Of a stretch of 64,000 nt of DNA, positions 11,201 to 25,500 are shown piece by piece (within the stretch, counting starts at the first letter, position 1; each line of letters starts with the position of its first letter). The translations under genes were made by a program, and so were the position numbers. Source of the DNA: Metaphire vulgaris (Eukaryota; Annelida; Clitellata; Crassiclitellata; Megascolecidae); contig CM030870.1 of NCBI GenBank assembly GCA_018105865.1, positions 4,020,620 through 4,084,619 of the forward strand, read 5' to 3'. The notes under the pieces are model-generated. The model saw nothing but the letters and a program-made list of their open reading frames with translations. It was not told where the DNA came from and did no database searches.

Positions 11201-11379
11201 TTACTCTAGAATTGCAATCTTGTCACTGGAAACGCCAGTTGGATTTGATTGAATGTTTTGCTCACTGTAAGCCCTGGAGAGACTAGAGCCCATTGGTTCC
11301 AGAGGAACGAACCCCTTTTGACGGCCCTGATTTCCTCTGATCCGAGAACGAAATGGGATGAAAGACCATGGGTTGAATC
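11201..11379 (-). CDS. Possible alternative last exon (cytoplasmic tail)
   Basis: A good acceptor (CTTTATCGTTTGCAG) ends at 11380. Entered in phase 1, the frame runs 59 codons to TAA at 11203-11201 and gives a polar tail (motifs FVPLEPMGSS, SRAYSEQN, DKIAILE). Joining it needs a phase-1 donor in the transmembrane exon; the best candidate, A|GTCTGA at 11645, is weak. The competing model simply stops at 11565. Confidence 0.45.
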
Positions 11380-14300
11380 CTGCAAACGATAAAGGTCATC
11401 AAAATGAGCCAGTAATCTATCAATCACAAAGCCAAGCGAAAATGCTAGAAAATGAATTTCTGTAAACTGGTACTAGTCTTGAAAAATAATTATATAAGGA
11501 GCAATGTTTGGAAGAAGAAGAAGAAACAGACAGCATTTGAGAAAGAGAAGGACACTCGCTTTCACTACCAAAGAAAAAGTTGTGCACAATAATACTGGCA
11601 TAAGACGATCTCAAAATATTTTGCGAAAGAACAAGAACTCAGACTGCCTCGTCTTCTTTTCTCCTGTGAGTCTGGATTCTCGCTTTCGGAGTCTTCTACT
11701 GTCAATGTATTTTCATCCTCTTTTGGTTTCGTTCCTCGTCTCCGCAACCAGACAACGGTCAGCACAGCAAGAGAAGCAACGATCAGTAACACGATGAACG
11801 CAATAAGGACACCAAACGATCCTGTTTTGACAAATCTTTGTGCCTGAGGTAACTGTACTGATGGCTCTAAAACAGTTGTATTATAATATTGATCAAAGAT
11901 ATTGCACAAGATCGGCATTTTTGTTTGATATCATATTAGAAGGCCTAACTGTTGGCCTACTCGTTGAAATTACCTTACTGGTCAAGCAAGATTTGCTTCA
12001 AAACTAAGCAGTAGCTAAGTGAATTAGTTTGATAATAGGCCTAAATAGTCCGAATAAAGTCCGTAAATAGTTCGAATTAGATTAGAATTAACCCATCTGA
12101 GTGAGAATTACTTTCTGCAATTACTGTACATTTAAAGCAAATTGTCATAGACACAGTTTTCAATTCAACTTAAGATTAAATTGTTGATAATTTTGCTCCT
12201 CACTGCATTCAACTTTTCATTTAACAAGTTTCCTTTCAATTCCTCAGAAATATCTCAATTGATCAGGGATTAAACCAACGTTCAGCTTTGCTAAAACATT
12301 AATTGCATACTGGCACAGCAAGTCGATACGATGCATCTGTTCGAATACTCATAAGTAAGGTCAGATATGCATTTTTTTCTTTAAACAAAGGCAATTATTA
12401 GTGATTTACGTTGACAAATAGGCTCACCAGTAGTTATCTGGTCTGATGGGTTCGTCGGACATTCAATGACAGTCTTGTTCAAATAGACGATACACTCTTT
12501 AGGACAGTTAAACTTCGGCGTTGATGAAGAAATAGTTTTCGCTAATGAAGAAGTAGTGGTCGCTGATGAAGAAGTAGTGGTCGCCGATGAATAAGTAGTC
12601 GTCGCTGATGAAGATGCAGGCGAACATTCTTTGGTAGCTGACAGACAAAATTACAACATAGCAGATAAAATAGGGTTGCTTTATTGCACAGAACTACAAT
12701 GTTCAAATATCTTCATCCCAGAAATTCTAGGCTAATAATTTTTAAAAGCCATATGATTTTGAGAGACTTCAAGCCATCATCAGCTGAAGATTTCATATTC
12801 TTTTTCATCATACAAATGTAATTTTACGTTTTCATATATGAACTGGCAGTTCTCTCTGTAACTATCGACATCTCAGAGTTGTAATAATGTAATTAAATTC
12901 TTTGCATTGTAATTTGCCTGTGCATGCCAAATTCTGTCTTTTCTTTTCTCCATTTCACTCACCATCCTTAACTTCAATGGATACAATTTATCTATAAACG
13001 TATTGGCGAACATATCACAATCTTACAGGGCAATGACAATATGAACTCACTGTAATTTGAACGAATTGTATAGGAAACATTAAAGCGTCGCTTAGTGGCT
13101 TGATTCTCGCTGTGGAAGACGACATCAACATTGCTGCAATTCGTGAATGAAAGCGTCATACGCTCCCTTGATTGGACGCTGTCATTGTGAGTTATCCTGT
13201 TCTTTTCATTGTCATTATTGCCATGACAGAAGATCTGCAAATTTAATTGAAAGTATAAGTCAGTAAGTAAGAACAATGCTGTGAATTTGTATAGAGCTTT
13301 CAAACGCAACACGGCAGTAGCTCATTATTCCGAGGCGCCTAATCTTAGTATGAATTAGAAATAGCCAGAGGATGAGGTCATTTTTTCAGGGTCACTTAGT
13401 GCAGAGGATAATTGCAGTTGTGACTTTACGGCTATGGAGGAAATGATATTTTGAAGATGTGAATAGCTTATCGTTTTATTGCAATTCTAGTTTGGTTCAA
13501 AATGGATCTCTATTATGTTAATAAGCACACCAATTTTACGAATGAAATTAAAATTCTACAGTAAGTTGTTTTCTAGTACATCTTGTCCCGAAGTTGTTGT
13601 CTAGGCCAGAGGTTTACAGAGTGCGGACCACCCTAGCATGCCATTGTTTGATTGCGAAATCTTCGGAAATTAGGCCAATTGACAATCATGTTTGCAGCAG
13701 TGGATTTTGATAAATTCAAAACATACACTGACATTTGCAGATATTCCCAAGAACATGACATCCAGATTGACAATACTGCTTTTTGTGGAACTGCAAAGGA
13801 ATCGTTCTGTCAGATTACAATTCGTGTTTTTTGACTTCATGTTCTCAAATTTGTGTGCTTATTGAATGCAACAGGGCCTACAGTATTTCCCAAAAATTCT
13901 CCTGGCCTATTCGTGGACCATTTGGCAACTTGTCGTGGACCCCAAGGGTCCATGACCACAGATATAAATTAGACAGTTAGGTGGATGAAAGATTTTGATT
14001 TTGCACATTAAAATGCTTACATAGGATGCATTTAAATAATTCTTACTGATATCCAGTCATTAGGAAATGTTTCATTGTTTCCGTCGGTATCGACAAAGGA
14101 TGACAATTCAAACGAAATGGAGTTGTAGGTGCCAACAACCACTGAATACGAACAGTTGAATTTTGTTATGTATTTAGGAGAAAACTTTGGAAATGAGATG
14201 TATCCAGTTGGTTCGGTGAATACTGATTTCCCACAAACCTCCTCTGAAATATCACATACAGTATACCAACACCTTATGGCGTGATCTTAAAGTGGTTGTT

Positions 14301-17300
14301 GTTGTTGTTGTTTGGTTCTTCTCTCTAAAGATGTGTAGTTGTAGTGTGTACCGAACCAAAAAGCAAACAATAGGTGTTGCCCCCTTTCAATTTTATTATT
14401 TTATTAAGCACCGCTGTGTGTCGTCTTTTCTACCCGATTTTATGCAGCCACAGTCACTCTTTGCGATATACACTGTAGGTCTATTATATTTTCTGTCCAT
14501 GCTCTAGCGTTTGTCTAATGATGGTCTTTGACCGAAAAATGGCTTGATTGGCAGTTTGCTGTTTTCCGGGTTTCTTGCTCATGATAACGCGCCGTATAAA
14601 GTAGTTGGCAAGAGACATTGTTGAATAAGATGTTACACGTTTTCTCTGTTTTTCCTATTGTCATTACCTTAGTTTTTTCCTTATTGATTTTAGTCCAAAC
14701 CTCTTACTGCTGCTGTTGTTGATTTTATCTGTTAGTTCTTGCAGCCCATCTTCTGTCTCTGCCATAAGGTCTATATGTCATCTGCAAAACGTAGGTTATT
14801 TAGCAGCTTTCCGCTTAGCCTCACTTCTGCGTTACTGTCTTTTAGTGCTATTTGCAGTATTGCTTCTAACAGTAATATGAATAGATATGGCGACAAATTG
14901 CATCCCTGTCTGTCCCCAGCTAGTAAGTTAAACCATTCCGTCAATTTGCCGTCTATCCTCACAGCGCTTTCACATTTGTTACAGTATATAAGTCTTCCAG
15001 CAATTGCACAAAATTTTCTGGTATTCCATAGCTCTTTTATACCCTCCACAGACCCTTTTGCGCACACTGTCGAAGGCTTGTTTATAATCTATAAAGAGTA
15101 CTTGTCGGTTAATTCACCGCCAACATTGGGTAAATGTAAGGGATTTTCGGTAAAATCACAGCCAACTTAACCCAAACCCTAAACCTAACCCAAAACCCTA
15201 TTGAATAAACTATTGGCGGTGAATTAACCGACAAGAACCCTATAAAGTTGTTGTATGAAGTTCTGTTTTTCTCGTAGAATTTCTCCGCTAGTTGTCACAC
15301 CGCAAACAATTGGTCTATCGCCCCTCTGTTTGCTCTGAATCCAGCCTGTTCTTCTGCGACAATTTCTTCTACATACTTTTTGAGCCTTTTTGTATCATTC
15401 CTGTGTATATATTGCCATTAGACTAATGGCATAAAGAGACGTGTTTTAACTCTAGATCTAATAGCACTAAATTTACAATGCTTGTGGGTAAGATATAGGC
15501 TATTTTGGACAAATACAAAAAGGCAGAAAATTCAAAATCCCAAACCTTATGTTATTGTTATTGTTATTGTTCATGACAATTTATATAGCGCCGTAGCATA
15601 GCGAGGGCCAAAGTCAAAGGCGCTTTACAAAAAACATGGGAACGAGATGTTAAATAGGTGAGTCTTTAATTTGGTCGCAAAGTCCTCTAATGAAGTGGCC
15701 GCCGACACTGAGGCCGGTAACGAATTCCATAGGAGAGGGTTTCCTCGGGAAAAAGAACGTTCGCCGAAGTTGAGTGTCTTCGACGGAGGTGGAACGTACA
15801 GGTGAACTCGGCTGCTGGAGCGCAGATGGAGCCGTCGGTCGTTCGTAGTCGTCCTTCGAAGCAAGGTCGCTAAGTATTCCGGACAAGAGGGATCGTTTAG
15901 TGCTCGGAACGTCAGCCAGCAACGCTTGAATGCAATGCGCTCCGGGATGCGTAACCAGTGTAGCTTGTCCCTGAGTAGCGAGGTCACGTGGTCATGCCAC
16001 CGGATCCGAAATATCAGTCGGGCTGAGGCGTTGATGATCGACTGCAGGCGAGCGAGCTGACGATCGGGAAGACCGAACAGGATCCCGTTACAATAGTCGA
16101 CGCGTGAAAGGACGAGGGCTCGAACCAGTTGTATCGCGGCTGCCGTTGAGATATACCGACGAACCTCTCGGATCATTCGAAGCTGTCGGAAGCACGAACG
16201 GGTCACATTGGCAACTTGACCAGCAAACGTCAGCGTTTCGTCGAAGAGCACTCCGAGTAAGCGCACCTCTGTCGATGGCTGGATGTTAGCCTCGTCCAGA
16301 GAAAGCTCCGAACGATCGATCAGATGCTTCCTCCTTGGGTGCTAAACCAGATGAGCTCCGTCTTGCTCGGGTTTAGGGCGAGCCGGTTAGCCGTGGCCCA
16401 ACGCTCTATCCGAGTGATGCATTCACGGACGCACGACAGAAGATGCTCGGTCTCCGACGGAAGGCAGGAGGAATACACCTGACCGTCGTCGGCGTATGCA
16501 TGCCAAGATAGACCCGATGATTCGACGATCCGTCCGACGTCTGCCGCGTAGAGCACGAACAGGAGTGGACCCAGGGCCGATCCCTGTGGCACACCGCTCG
16601 TGACGCTGCGTGAGGCAGACATCGAGCCGCCCCAGGCCACTGACTGTGTCCGGCCCGACAGGTAGCCCTGGAGCCACGTCAAGGCTCCGCCAGTGACCCC
16701 GAAGGAGATTTCAAGGCGCTGAGAGAGCGTGTCGTGGTCCACCGTGTCGAAGGCGGCGGAAAAGTCTAGTAGGCATAGGAGGGAAAGCTCTCCATTGGCC
16801 GTCGCATCGATAATGTCATTGAGTATCTTCATCAGGGCCGTCTCGGTGGAATGACCTTTTCGATATGCCGACTGATGCTTCGGCATAAGTCCATTCCTGA
16901 CGAGATAGGTGACTAGTTGTCTATTCACCAGGCGTTCCAGCAGTTTCGACAGGAACGGTAGGTTTGAGACCGGCCGAAAATTCGATATGTCTGACTGGTC
17001 CAGTCCTGGCCGCTTCAAGTGAGGGCGGACGATGGCATGCTTCCACGGTGATGGGAACTCACCGCTAGCAAGTGATGACGATAGTAGTGACGTCAGGAAC
17101 GGAGCCAGCGTGTCGATGGCCTCTTTAAGCAGCCACATCGGGAGTGGATCCGACGGGCATTGTTTATTCGGCGATGCCTTGACGCACGCCGTGACCTCCG
17201 ATATCGTAGGGGCCACGAACACTGAGAAGGTGGATCCGCTATGCCTTTGGAACTCGACCGGGTCGGCGTTGGCCGTCCTGCTCCGAACCCTGTTGACTTT

Positions 17301-20300
17301 CTCGTCGATGAACCGGTGATACTCCTCGGCGGAGAAGCTCGGAGGCGCCCCTGTGGAGGTGCCCCTTTTACCGAGAATCCTGTCGAGGTGATTCCATGTT
17401 TGCTTGATGTCAGAGTGAGGGGAATCCAGAATCTTGCGCCAGTGCTGCCGTCCCTTCTCCCGCACCAAGCGCCTACTAGCCTTGAGTTCTAGTCTCCACG
17501 AAGACCGTGCATCCTCCTCGCCACTAGTGCCTCTCCTGGCACGATACACTCTCTCAAAACGACGGGCACGTCGACGGGCCTGCCGACACTCGGCGTCGTA
17601 AAATGGTCGATGGAGTCGAGGACGGACGGAAACCTCGGTCACCGGCGCAAGATCGTCTAGTATCGTGGTCACGACTGACTGATAGCAAAGCGCGAGCTCA
17701 GTGGCGGTTTTGCTTGGGTCGACTGGTTGACAGAGCGGTGACAGTTGAATCCGCTCAATGAACTTATCGAGACTAAAGTATTTCCAGCTCCTACGACATA
17801 GCTTTGTATATGGCGGACGAGGACGAGCAACAGGTATCGTCCAAAGGATGAGTTTGTGGTCCGATAGCCCGGACTCGACCACTGAGACGTCGGTCGGAGC
17901 TCCATCTTCGGCTGTTATTACCACGTCGAGTAAGCCGCCCTGATCGTGAGTCGGTTCTCCGACGAACTGGCGCAGTTTGTGGGCCCCTATGACCTCTTCA
18001 AACTTCTGGCTGTGGTTGTCGGAGGGTCGTTCCAGGTGGATATTAATATCCCCGACGACCCAAATCGCGCTGTTAAAGGTCTCCAACGACTCCAGCAGGG
18101 CGGACAGTTCAGTATAGAACGTTTCAGTAACACTTTGTGAGCCGGGCCTGTAGATAGCTGCAATGATAAACGGTTCATTGCCACTCCTGACCCAACAGCA
18201 GAGGTGCTCAAAAGTCCTCGGCACGAACCCGGTGTTGATCTTTGCGATGTTGGTCCTCGGTTTGGAGATCACCGCCAGCCCTCCGTGATTGATAAATTTA
18301 CTGTTATCGAGCTCCGTCCTTAGTGGGATGGCCCGGGCCGCTTCGATGACGTTCAGGCCCATACCGCGTAACCGCTTGATAGCGACACTGTCCTGGTCCT
18401 CATGCCACGTCTCGGAGAGAACCAAAGTACTCAGCTCGTGCTCGTCGAACAGATCCGGAACGTTCTCGATCTTCCTGTTGACAGAACGAATATTCAGTAA
18501 GCCCACTCTGAGGCGTCGCGGCGGAGTAGAGCAGTGGCGTTCTATTCTCGGTCGCACAAGTGTAGCCGATGGGACGACTCCCGGTTCAGGTGTGGGATGC
18601 TGTCGACGACGGGAGGTCGTCTTGACAGGTATGGCTCTTTGGAGACGCTGGCCGGCCCTGCATCCGCGTCCGTTGCTCCACCTAGGTGCGTAGACCACAA
18701 GGTGATCGATCTTGCGACGAAGAGAGGCCGAAAGGGCGACACCTCCTGTTCTCAGGCTGAGGAGCTCGGATCGCGTGTAAGTTCGATACATCGTCGTCAA
18801 ATCACGATCGGATGATCAGCGCACCACGACGACGATTAAGATAACCCGCGATATTACCGACGGCCGTCTGTCAACAGTAAGCTCAAGCCCCACCTTGCGA
18901 CTGTCCCCGAAACGAACTATGGCGAGCACCGCCCCCTAATCCGCTAACTTCGCAGCTGTCCGTGGGTCCTCCTGGACAGAAATCCCGAGGCACACGATCG
19001 ACGCTGGAGCAGGAAGTGATAATCCAACGTAATATCCCTAGCAGAGTCGCTCAACCAAAGAAAAGACAGTTAAATCCATGAAAAAGACAGGCAGGCACAA
19101 CGCCTGCGGGCGGCTGAAACAGCGCCCCCTAACGAACTGTAGCATTTGTATGGCGCTTCCTTTATTTCTACTCAGAGACTGTGTCCGTTTTTACGAAGTT
19201 CTACTCTAAACTATGATAAAAAGTAACCTAGAATTCGCAAATTATGTAACTTACCTAGGCCTGCAACTCGGTAATTAATAACGAATGGCATGAGATAGTT
19301 CGTTGATGGATATAGCAACTGTACTGATGAACAACTTGGTAATACAACTTTTTCAGAAAGATATATAGCTTTGCATAACTTTGACGAATAGTTGAGTGAG
19401 TTTCCCTCATCCAAACATTTAATCTACAAGCAGTAATGTTGATAGACGGATAGCGGACATCATTTTGATTCGCTTTAACGTAGGCCTACTAAATGGATCT
19501 GTAAAATGTAGTACGTTACATCCGAGATAGGCCTACGCAATATCTAATATGCTACCATACAATACGGTAGCGTATCACACGGGACCGTACAATGAGATAC
19601 TTTACAACTGACTATACGTTGTAATGTAGCAGTATGTAGCATTTGTATGGCGCTTCCTTTATTTCTACTCAGAGACTGTGTCCGTTTTTACGAAGTTCTA
19701 CTCTAAACTATTCAATATATTCCGAAATTGCAAGAAACTCAACTACAATTTTTCTGCAGCAATTCTACAATTTCGTAAAGCGCCGGATATAGATTTGAGA
19801 AACAGTCTAATTCAATTCATTGGCGCCGAAACCACGAATGAATAATAATTACTGGACGAAGACTAACCGAAAGCCAGTTCCCAAAGCAGACAGTAGATGT
19901 CGGTATAACTGCAATTGTCAGCGATATAGTACTCATCTGCTGAGCAGAAATTAAGTACTTGCATGAGGAGGTTGGCAATTGACGGTCCATCAGCAGATAG
20001 GGGGACACAATGGTTCCTTCAGCATCGGTAAAGTTATTCGATGAATAGCCACAATATCCTTCAGGCAAGCAGTATTATATCGAAACAATCATCATTTACT
20101 CATTAGAAGCATTCTATAATAAATTTTAAAATCTAACAGAACACTTTTACGGCATGTGTCTGATTACACAAGGGAATAAATTAATAGTTTCAAATTCATC
20201 CCCAGTAGTTCAAGTCAGCTGTATGCATAGGTGACAGTCAGAGCAGGCAAAAGGCAAATCTGTGGAGAAAAAAGCTTTAGTCTAGGTTTGACTGTACACA

Positions 20301-22503
20301 GTGTTTGTGACTATGCAGCAGACTGCGGAAGATTGTAGTAGTAAAATATAACTTCAGATAAGTCTCATATTCTTGGTTTCCTTCAAAAATGAGAGCCAAA
20401 ATGGTTTGAGACAATATAGCAGATCTTAAGGACACAGACAACAAACACTTTGAGAAAGCCAAATATCATTCAAATGCCTCAGTCTCGACAATGGCTATCA
20501 TACTGAGATTTTCTGCTTTCACCGTTAAGCAGCTTTGACGTTTTAAATAACTAATTATTTCAATCTTTATTAACATGTTTATTTAAAACGGTTGTCTAGT
20601 TATTGAGATCAGCAATCAAAACTTGCCTGTTTTAATGATATTGTATTGAAGTTTAAACCCTGATCTAAGGTAAGATTCGCCGGAGACAAACTGTATGGCT
20701 GCTCGACTGCATCCATCCAACGTCGCGCTGATATTAAATCTCTGTCCACATAATTTCCTGTTTATATTTTCATTCGTAACCAACGAAGCATTAGCACGAC
20801 GAGAAACGCATGTAATCTGAAAGAACAGACATGTGATACGAATTGCAATGACCATTGAATAATTTGCAGTTCTAATTGCAAAAGCATCACAAGAAGATCT
20901 TTCTCTTGGTTAGTAATCTACAAAGCACTGGGGCAACATGAATGTATCAAATTCTAACTAGGGCAGAGCAAAACTCCATCATTTTTAACACACACAATTG
21001 AAAATATCGATGCTTGATCCGATTATGCTCGAGTCGATTGCATATAGTTGCACAATTGCTACATGTCATTTATAGCAATCGATGAGTTATTTGTCCAAAT
21101 TATTATAGTCAGACAATACGTAGATATTGATAGTCTGATGAATGTAAGTAAGCCAGTAAAACGAAAATTATATTTGTATGCATTCGAACAACATGCCTCA
21201 ATTATGAGATCCACAGAAGGTCAGGTCTTCGGTCCACTGTTCAAAGTCGCCTTGGTGTGTCCCAAGAACGAACCTCTTTATTCTACTGAAACGAGGTTTT
21301 GAGTCATTTGGCCCTAAGATCTGCAATGCCTTTGACCTTGTTTACTGACCTGGTGACCTGTTTACCCTGTTTAATTTAGCAACTGTTGATTCCATGGCCC
21401 ACTTTTTTAAGCGACTTAAAACTCGTCTATTTTTAAATGTAGTAATCGCAGCGCGAACGTTTCTGGGTGATTTCAGAAGAGGCGCCATAGAAATATTCTG
21501 TCACAGTACATTGCACTGCATTAAATTTGCCATTCTGATAGACCGGACAACGGGCAGTGTTTAATCTAGGCCGTTTCCCGGAGAAAATTGCCCTTTCCCC
21601 CGGAAATTTCAAATTCTCCCGGAAATTTTGGAATACTACATGGACTAACAGCGGCCCCTAGCAGAATTTCCCCCCGGATTTGTCAGTTCCCCCCGGCTTT
21701 TTCAGTTTCCCCCCGGAGTCCTGGAGTCTATATTAAACACTGACAACGGGTCTATGACACTTAATGAAAATGAATTGCTACTATATTGTACCTGAAGCCA
21801 ATCATTTGAACACGGGTAGTTGTAGTTGTGGTAGTGGTAATGGACTGATCCAATGCTAATGTAATGAAAGTGGAGAAAAAGTAGATTGCTTCCGATATCG
21901 ATGTGGTAAATGCAGTTCAGATTAGGTTCGTAATTGGATGGATATCCTGGTGAAGTTATGATGTCGGTTGAATTGGAAAATTCTCTTTTTCCACATTCTT
22001 CCTCTGAATGTCGCAATAAGACAAACGTTAAAATAGTTACACTCATATGAGACGAAGAATGTGCATGTTGCTTTTCCACTGACTGATATCTAGAATTGAC
22101 CTGGTCTTTGGATTTCTGATCTAGAATGCCGTAGTTCTATAACTGAGACCAGATATAACTTTGAGTCACTGGATGAATGACATGGGTCGTGGGTCAATGG
22201 CCTATCGCTTTTTTAAGACTGCGATTTAGTCATTCGGAATATTTGATTTTGAGTTCGCTTTCGTTCACAAAGAATATTGGCAATGCAATTTTGCATTTAC
22301 TCAACGGTTATGATGTTACACTTCAATCAAGCAATCAATCAATCATTTTTTATTTCTCAACAACAACAATGTGGATACAGACAGATTAATCTTATACGTA
22401 TCCATCAGACGAAATCATGTTGTTTACAAAACAAGAAAGGAAGGATTAATCTGAACAGTCTCTACTGTGCTCTATGACACCAGAGTTACTATAGTTATGG
22501 ATA

Positions 22504-22545
<42 letters not shown>

Positions 22546-25500
22546 CTGATTGATAAACAACAAATTTGACCAGTGCCACGGTACATAAATAAGGAGTATC
22601 TTTGAGAAAAGGGTTGACCTAAGGGAAATAGTTCCCGTAAGTTGGTCAACCTTAGATAATTAAGTAATTAAGATATGTAAATTGAATACTGCAAGTTGGA
22701 TATAAGTTGGTACATGAATAATAGGTAGTAATATTGGTAGAAGTCAAATAATAATAATAATAATTATGCACTTCTATAGCACCAGTTCTAATACCCAAGG
22801 TATCAATCGATGGTACTTCAAAATCAATCCGCAAAAGATCCAGGTCATTCCAGAGATCAGTCAGAGGGAGAGAGTGAGACGGACTATGGAGGAAACGCCA
22901 ATTGAAAGAGATGTGTCTTAAGTCTGGATCGGAAGATGCTCAATGAATTGGAAGATCTGACAGCCGAAGGGAGAGAGTTCCAGATTTTAGGCCCAGAAAT
23001 AGAAAAAGCTCTCTTACCAATTTCAGTGTTGGTTCTAGGTACATTCAACAATGAATCAGCATACCTTGTTGAATGACGATGGTTTGGGTGATTCAACATA
23101 GATTTTAAATATTGAGGTTGGCCAAACTGCAGTGTTTTAAAAACCAGGAGACCAGTTTTGAATAGAATTCTCTGTTCTACCGGCAACCAGTGTAACTTTT
23201 GAAGAACAGGTTTAACCTTTATTTTCCCAGACCCATTCAAAATTGACACAAACTCAAGAAAACTTATATTTAGACACTTTCTGATGTATAGTAAAACAAA
23301 AAGTTGAAATCAGAAAAAAATTATTCAAGATCACGGAACAATACCCATGTTCCCAAATGGGAACGTTGGGTCACTATGACTATAGAAAATCCTGGAAATA
23401 CCAAAGGCAGTAATTTTATTACATTAGTGCTGTACAGTATGTAAATCTTTGAACATGCCTCATATAGGCATAGTATGTGGGAAATACTGTATAAGTATCA
23501 TCTTAAGGTGATTAATTAAATTAATTATTAATTTATTTATTAATTAATCATTGGTGTGGTAGACCCCAAAACACTTGGTGTGAAGGAGCCTCTCAGTTCT
23601 CACGCTTCGAGCATTTCATTCTTGCATTTGTCTGACAACAAGTACCTCGCCCTGGGAAGTAGACTCCAGATAATGTTTGACTTCATAATGTCGTAAAATA
23701 TTTGGAACAAAGGCAGTGGGTTCTCCATAACGTTATCAAGGTGTGTCTTTCAACAGTCAAGCAACCACTTCACATCGAAATTCAGGATATCTGAGGCGAT
23801 CTCCGGAAGAAGCGACCTTACATGTAGCTTCCATGCTGTAACCACTGCCGTATTGAATGCATTGACAAGCAAGTTCCACCACTCTTTCTTGGATTTGATC
23901 TTGGGTCCGTATGTCGAAAGCAGACGATCAAAAAGATCAACACTTCCCGTTGCGTAATTGCTGAACATTCGTGGCTGTGAAATGTTTATTTCCTTCAAAA
24001 TCCATTCAAACGACATCCTATCATGGCTACAGGGTTGACATAGTTATGACTCAACTCAGAGCTACTAGGCTTACTATCACAGGTCTTGTCATCTTCACAG
24101 GGTCCTGCTGAGGCCTGTATCCCATCATCTGCAACACGAGTAAACACATGAAGCTCACACCAACATATGATGACCAATCTGGACCTAAGATATCTTCATC
24201 TACTGCTTCAACTTTATAATCTTCCCCATCGTTTGGAGATAGTATACAAATGTCTGGAATACTAGCATTAGCATCGTCATCACTGAAGGACTCCTCAAAA
24301 TCTGCCTCAATTGCTAGAGAGAGAGGGCGAAACATCGCTTTGTTACAGGCATTTTAGCTACTGTCCAACAATAGCTACACAATTGTGTGCAACAGAACAG
24401 GTCATTATATTCACGAAATGTATCACCAGAACATAGGCCTACACACATATTAGTCTTACATATTTGCCGGATTGGAACACCAATGGCCAATGCTAGTGAA
24501 ATATCAACAACTGTCAGCCTATTAGTCACATTGACCCAACGTTCCCAATTGGGAACATGGCTGATCAATCACGTCTTGTAATTTAACCTATGGTTATACA
24601 TGTCAATCGGACTTAAAATCAAGCAAAGGGGCCATAGTTGAATAAAATGAGCCATTATGGTAAAATAAATGTTGACATTTAGATTTTATTCTAAAATATA
24701 TCCGTTATACCTATGATTTTGGCAATTTTTCGGAATTTTAATGCAATTTGTACAAAAAGTAGAAAAAATTAGCAGAGATATTTTATGCAAAAATCAAAGA
24801 TAGACATGTGCTCGAAACAAAAGCTACAAAAAACCAGGATGATATAGCTTGGTTAACTGCCTGAACTGCCTTCAAGTCAATGTTCCCATTTGGGAACGTT
24901 GGGAAAATAAAGGTTAAAATGATCATGCTTACGAGTTTTTGTAATGGCTCGGGCAATAGAATTCTGAATCCTTTGAAGCTTTTGCATGTTAGATCTGGTC
25001 ATACCATTGTAAAGAGAATTGAAATAATCAAGTCTGCTGCTGACAAGGGCGTTTGCAAGAGGAATCAGAGCGGATTTGGGCACAAAATCACGAATTCGTC
25101 GAATATCTCTGATTTGCATATGAGCAGCTCTGCTGACCTTATTTATATGATCGTTAAACGACATGTTCTTATCAAATATCACCCCTAGGTTGCGGACAGA
25201 CTGACTTAGATTAACTGAAATGTTGTCAAATATAAATGAATTTATGTCTTCAAATTTACTTAGATTAAATGATGTACCAAGAAGTAAAAACTCAGTTTTT
25301 GAAGGGTTAAGTGCAAGCTTATTATTAAACATCCAAGACTGAACGTTTTGCAGGCAAAGAGACAGATTTTCTAGTGATAGAATTCTGAATCCTTTGAAGC
25401 TTTTGCATGTTAGATCTGGTCATACCATTGTAAAGAGAATTGCAATAATCAAGTCTGCTGCTGACAAGGGCGTAAATAAGATAACTGCAGAAGAAATGAG

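Larger units (their letters stand above)
22744..25350 (-). mobile_element. L2/CR1-like LINE, split by a piggyBac element
   Basis: The minus strand carries the polymerase end in two blocks. 25332-24918 has LALNPSKTEFLLLG, LVSSRLDYFNSLYNG and KTRKHDHF. 23211-22884 has LQKLHWLPVEQRILFK, FSISGPKIWNSLPSAVR. The frame is continuous when the piggyBac and one TTAA are removed. The 3' tail is (ATT)n at about 22744-22762. Another piece of the same 3' end lies at 45417-45490. Confidence 0.85.

Noticed and set aside
11504..11797. 97-codon plus-strand frame
   Set aside because: Antisense of the transmembrane exon, which has splice and phase support.
14739..15170. 143-codon plus-strand frame
   Set aside because: Shadow of the RTE polymerase fragment on the opposite strand, whose motifs are recognisable.
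18289..18815. Plus-strand frames of 93-134 codons
   Set aside because: Opposite-strand shadows of the LINE endonuclease frame.
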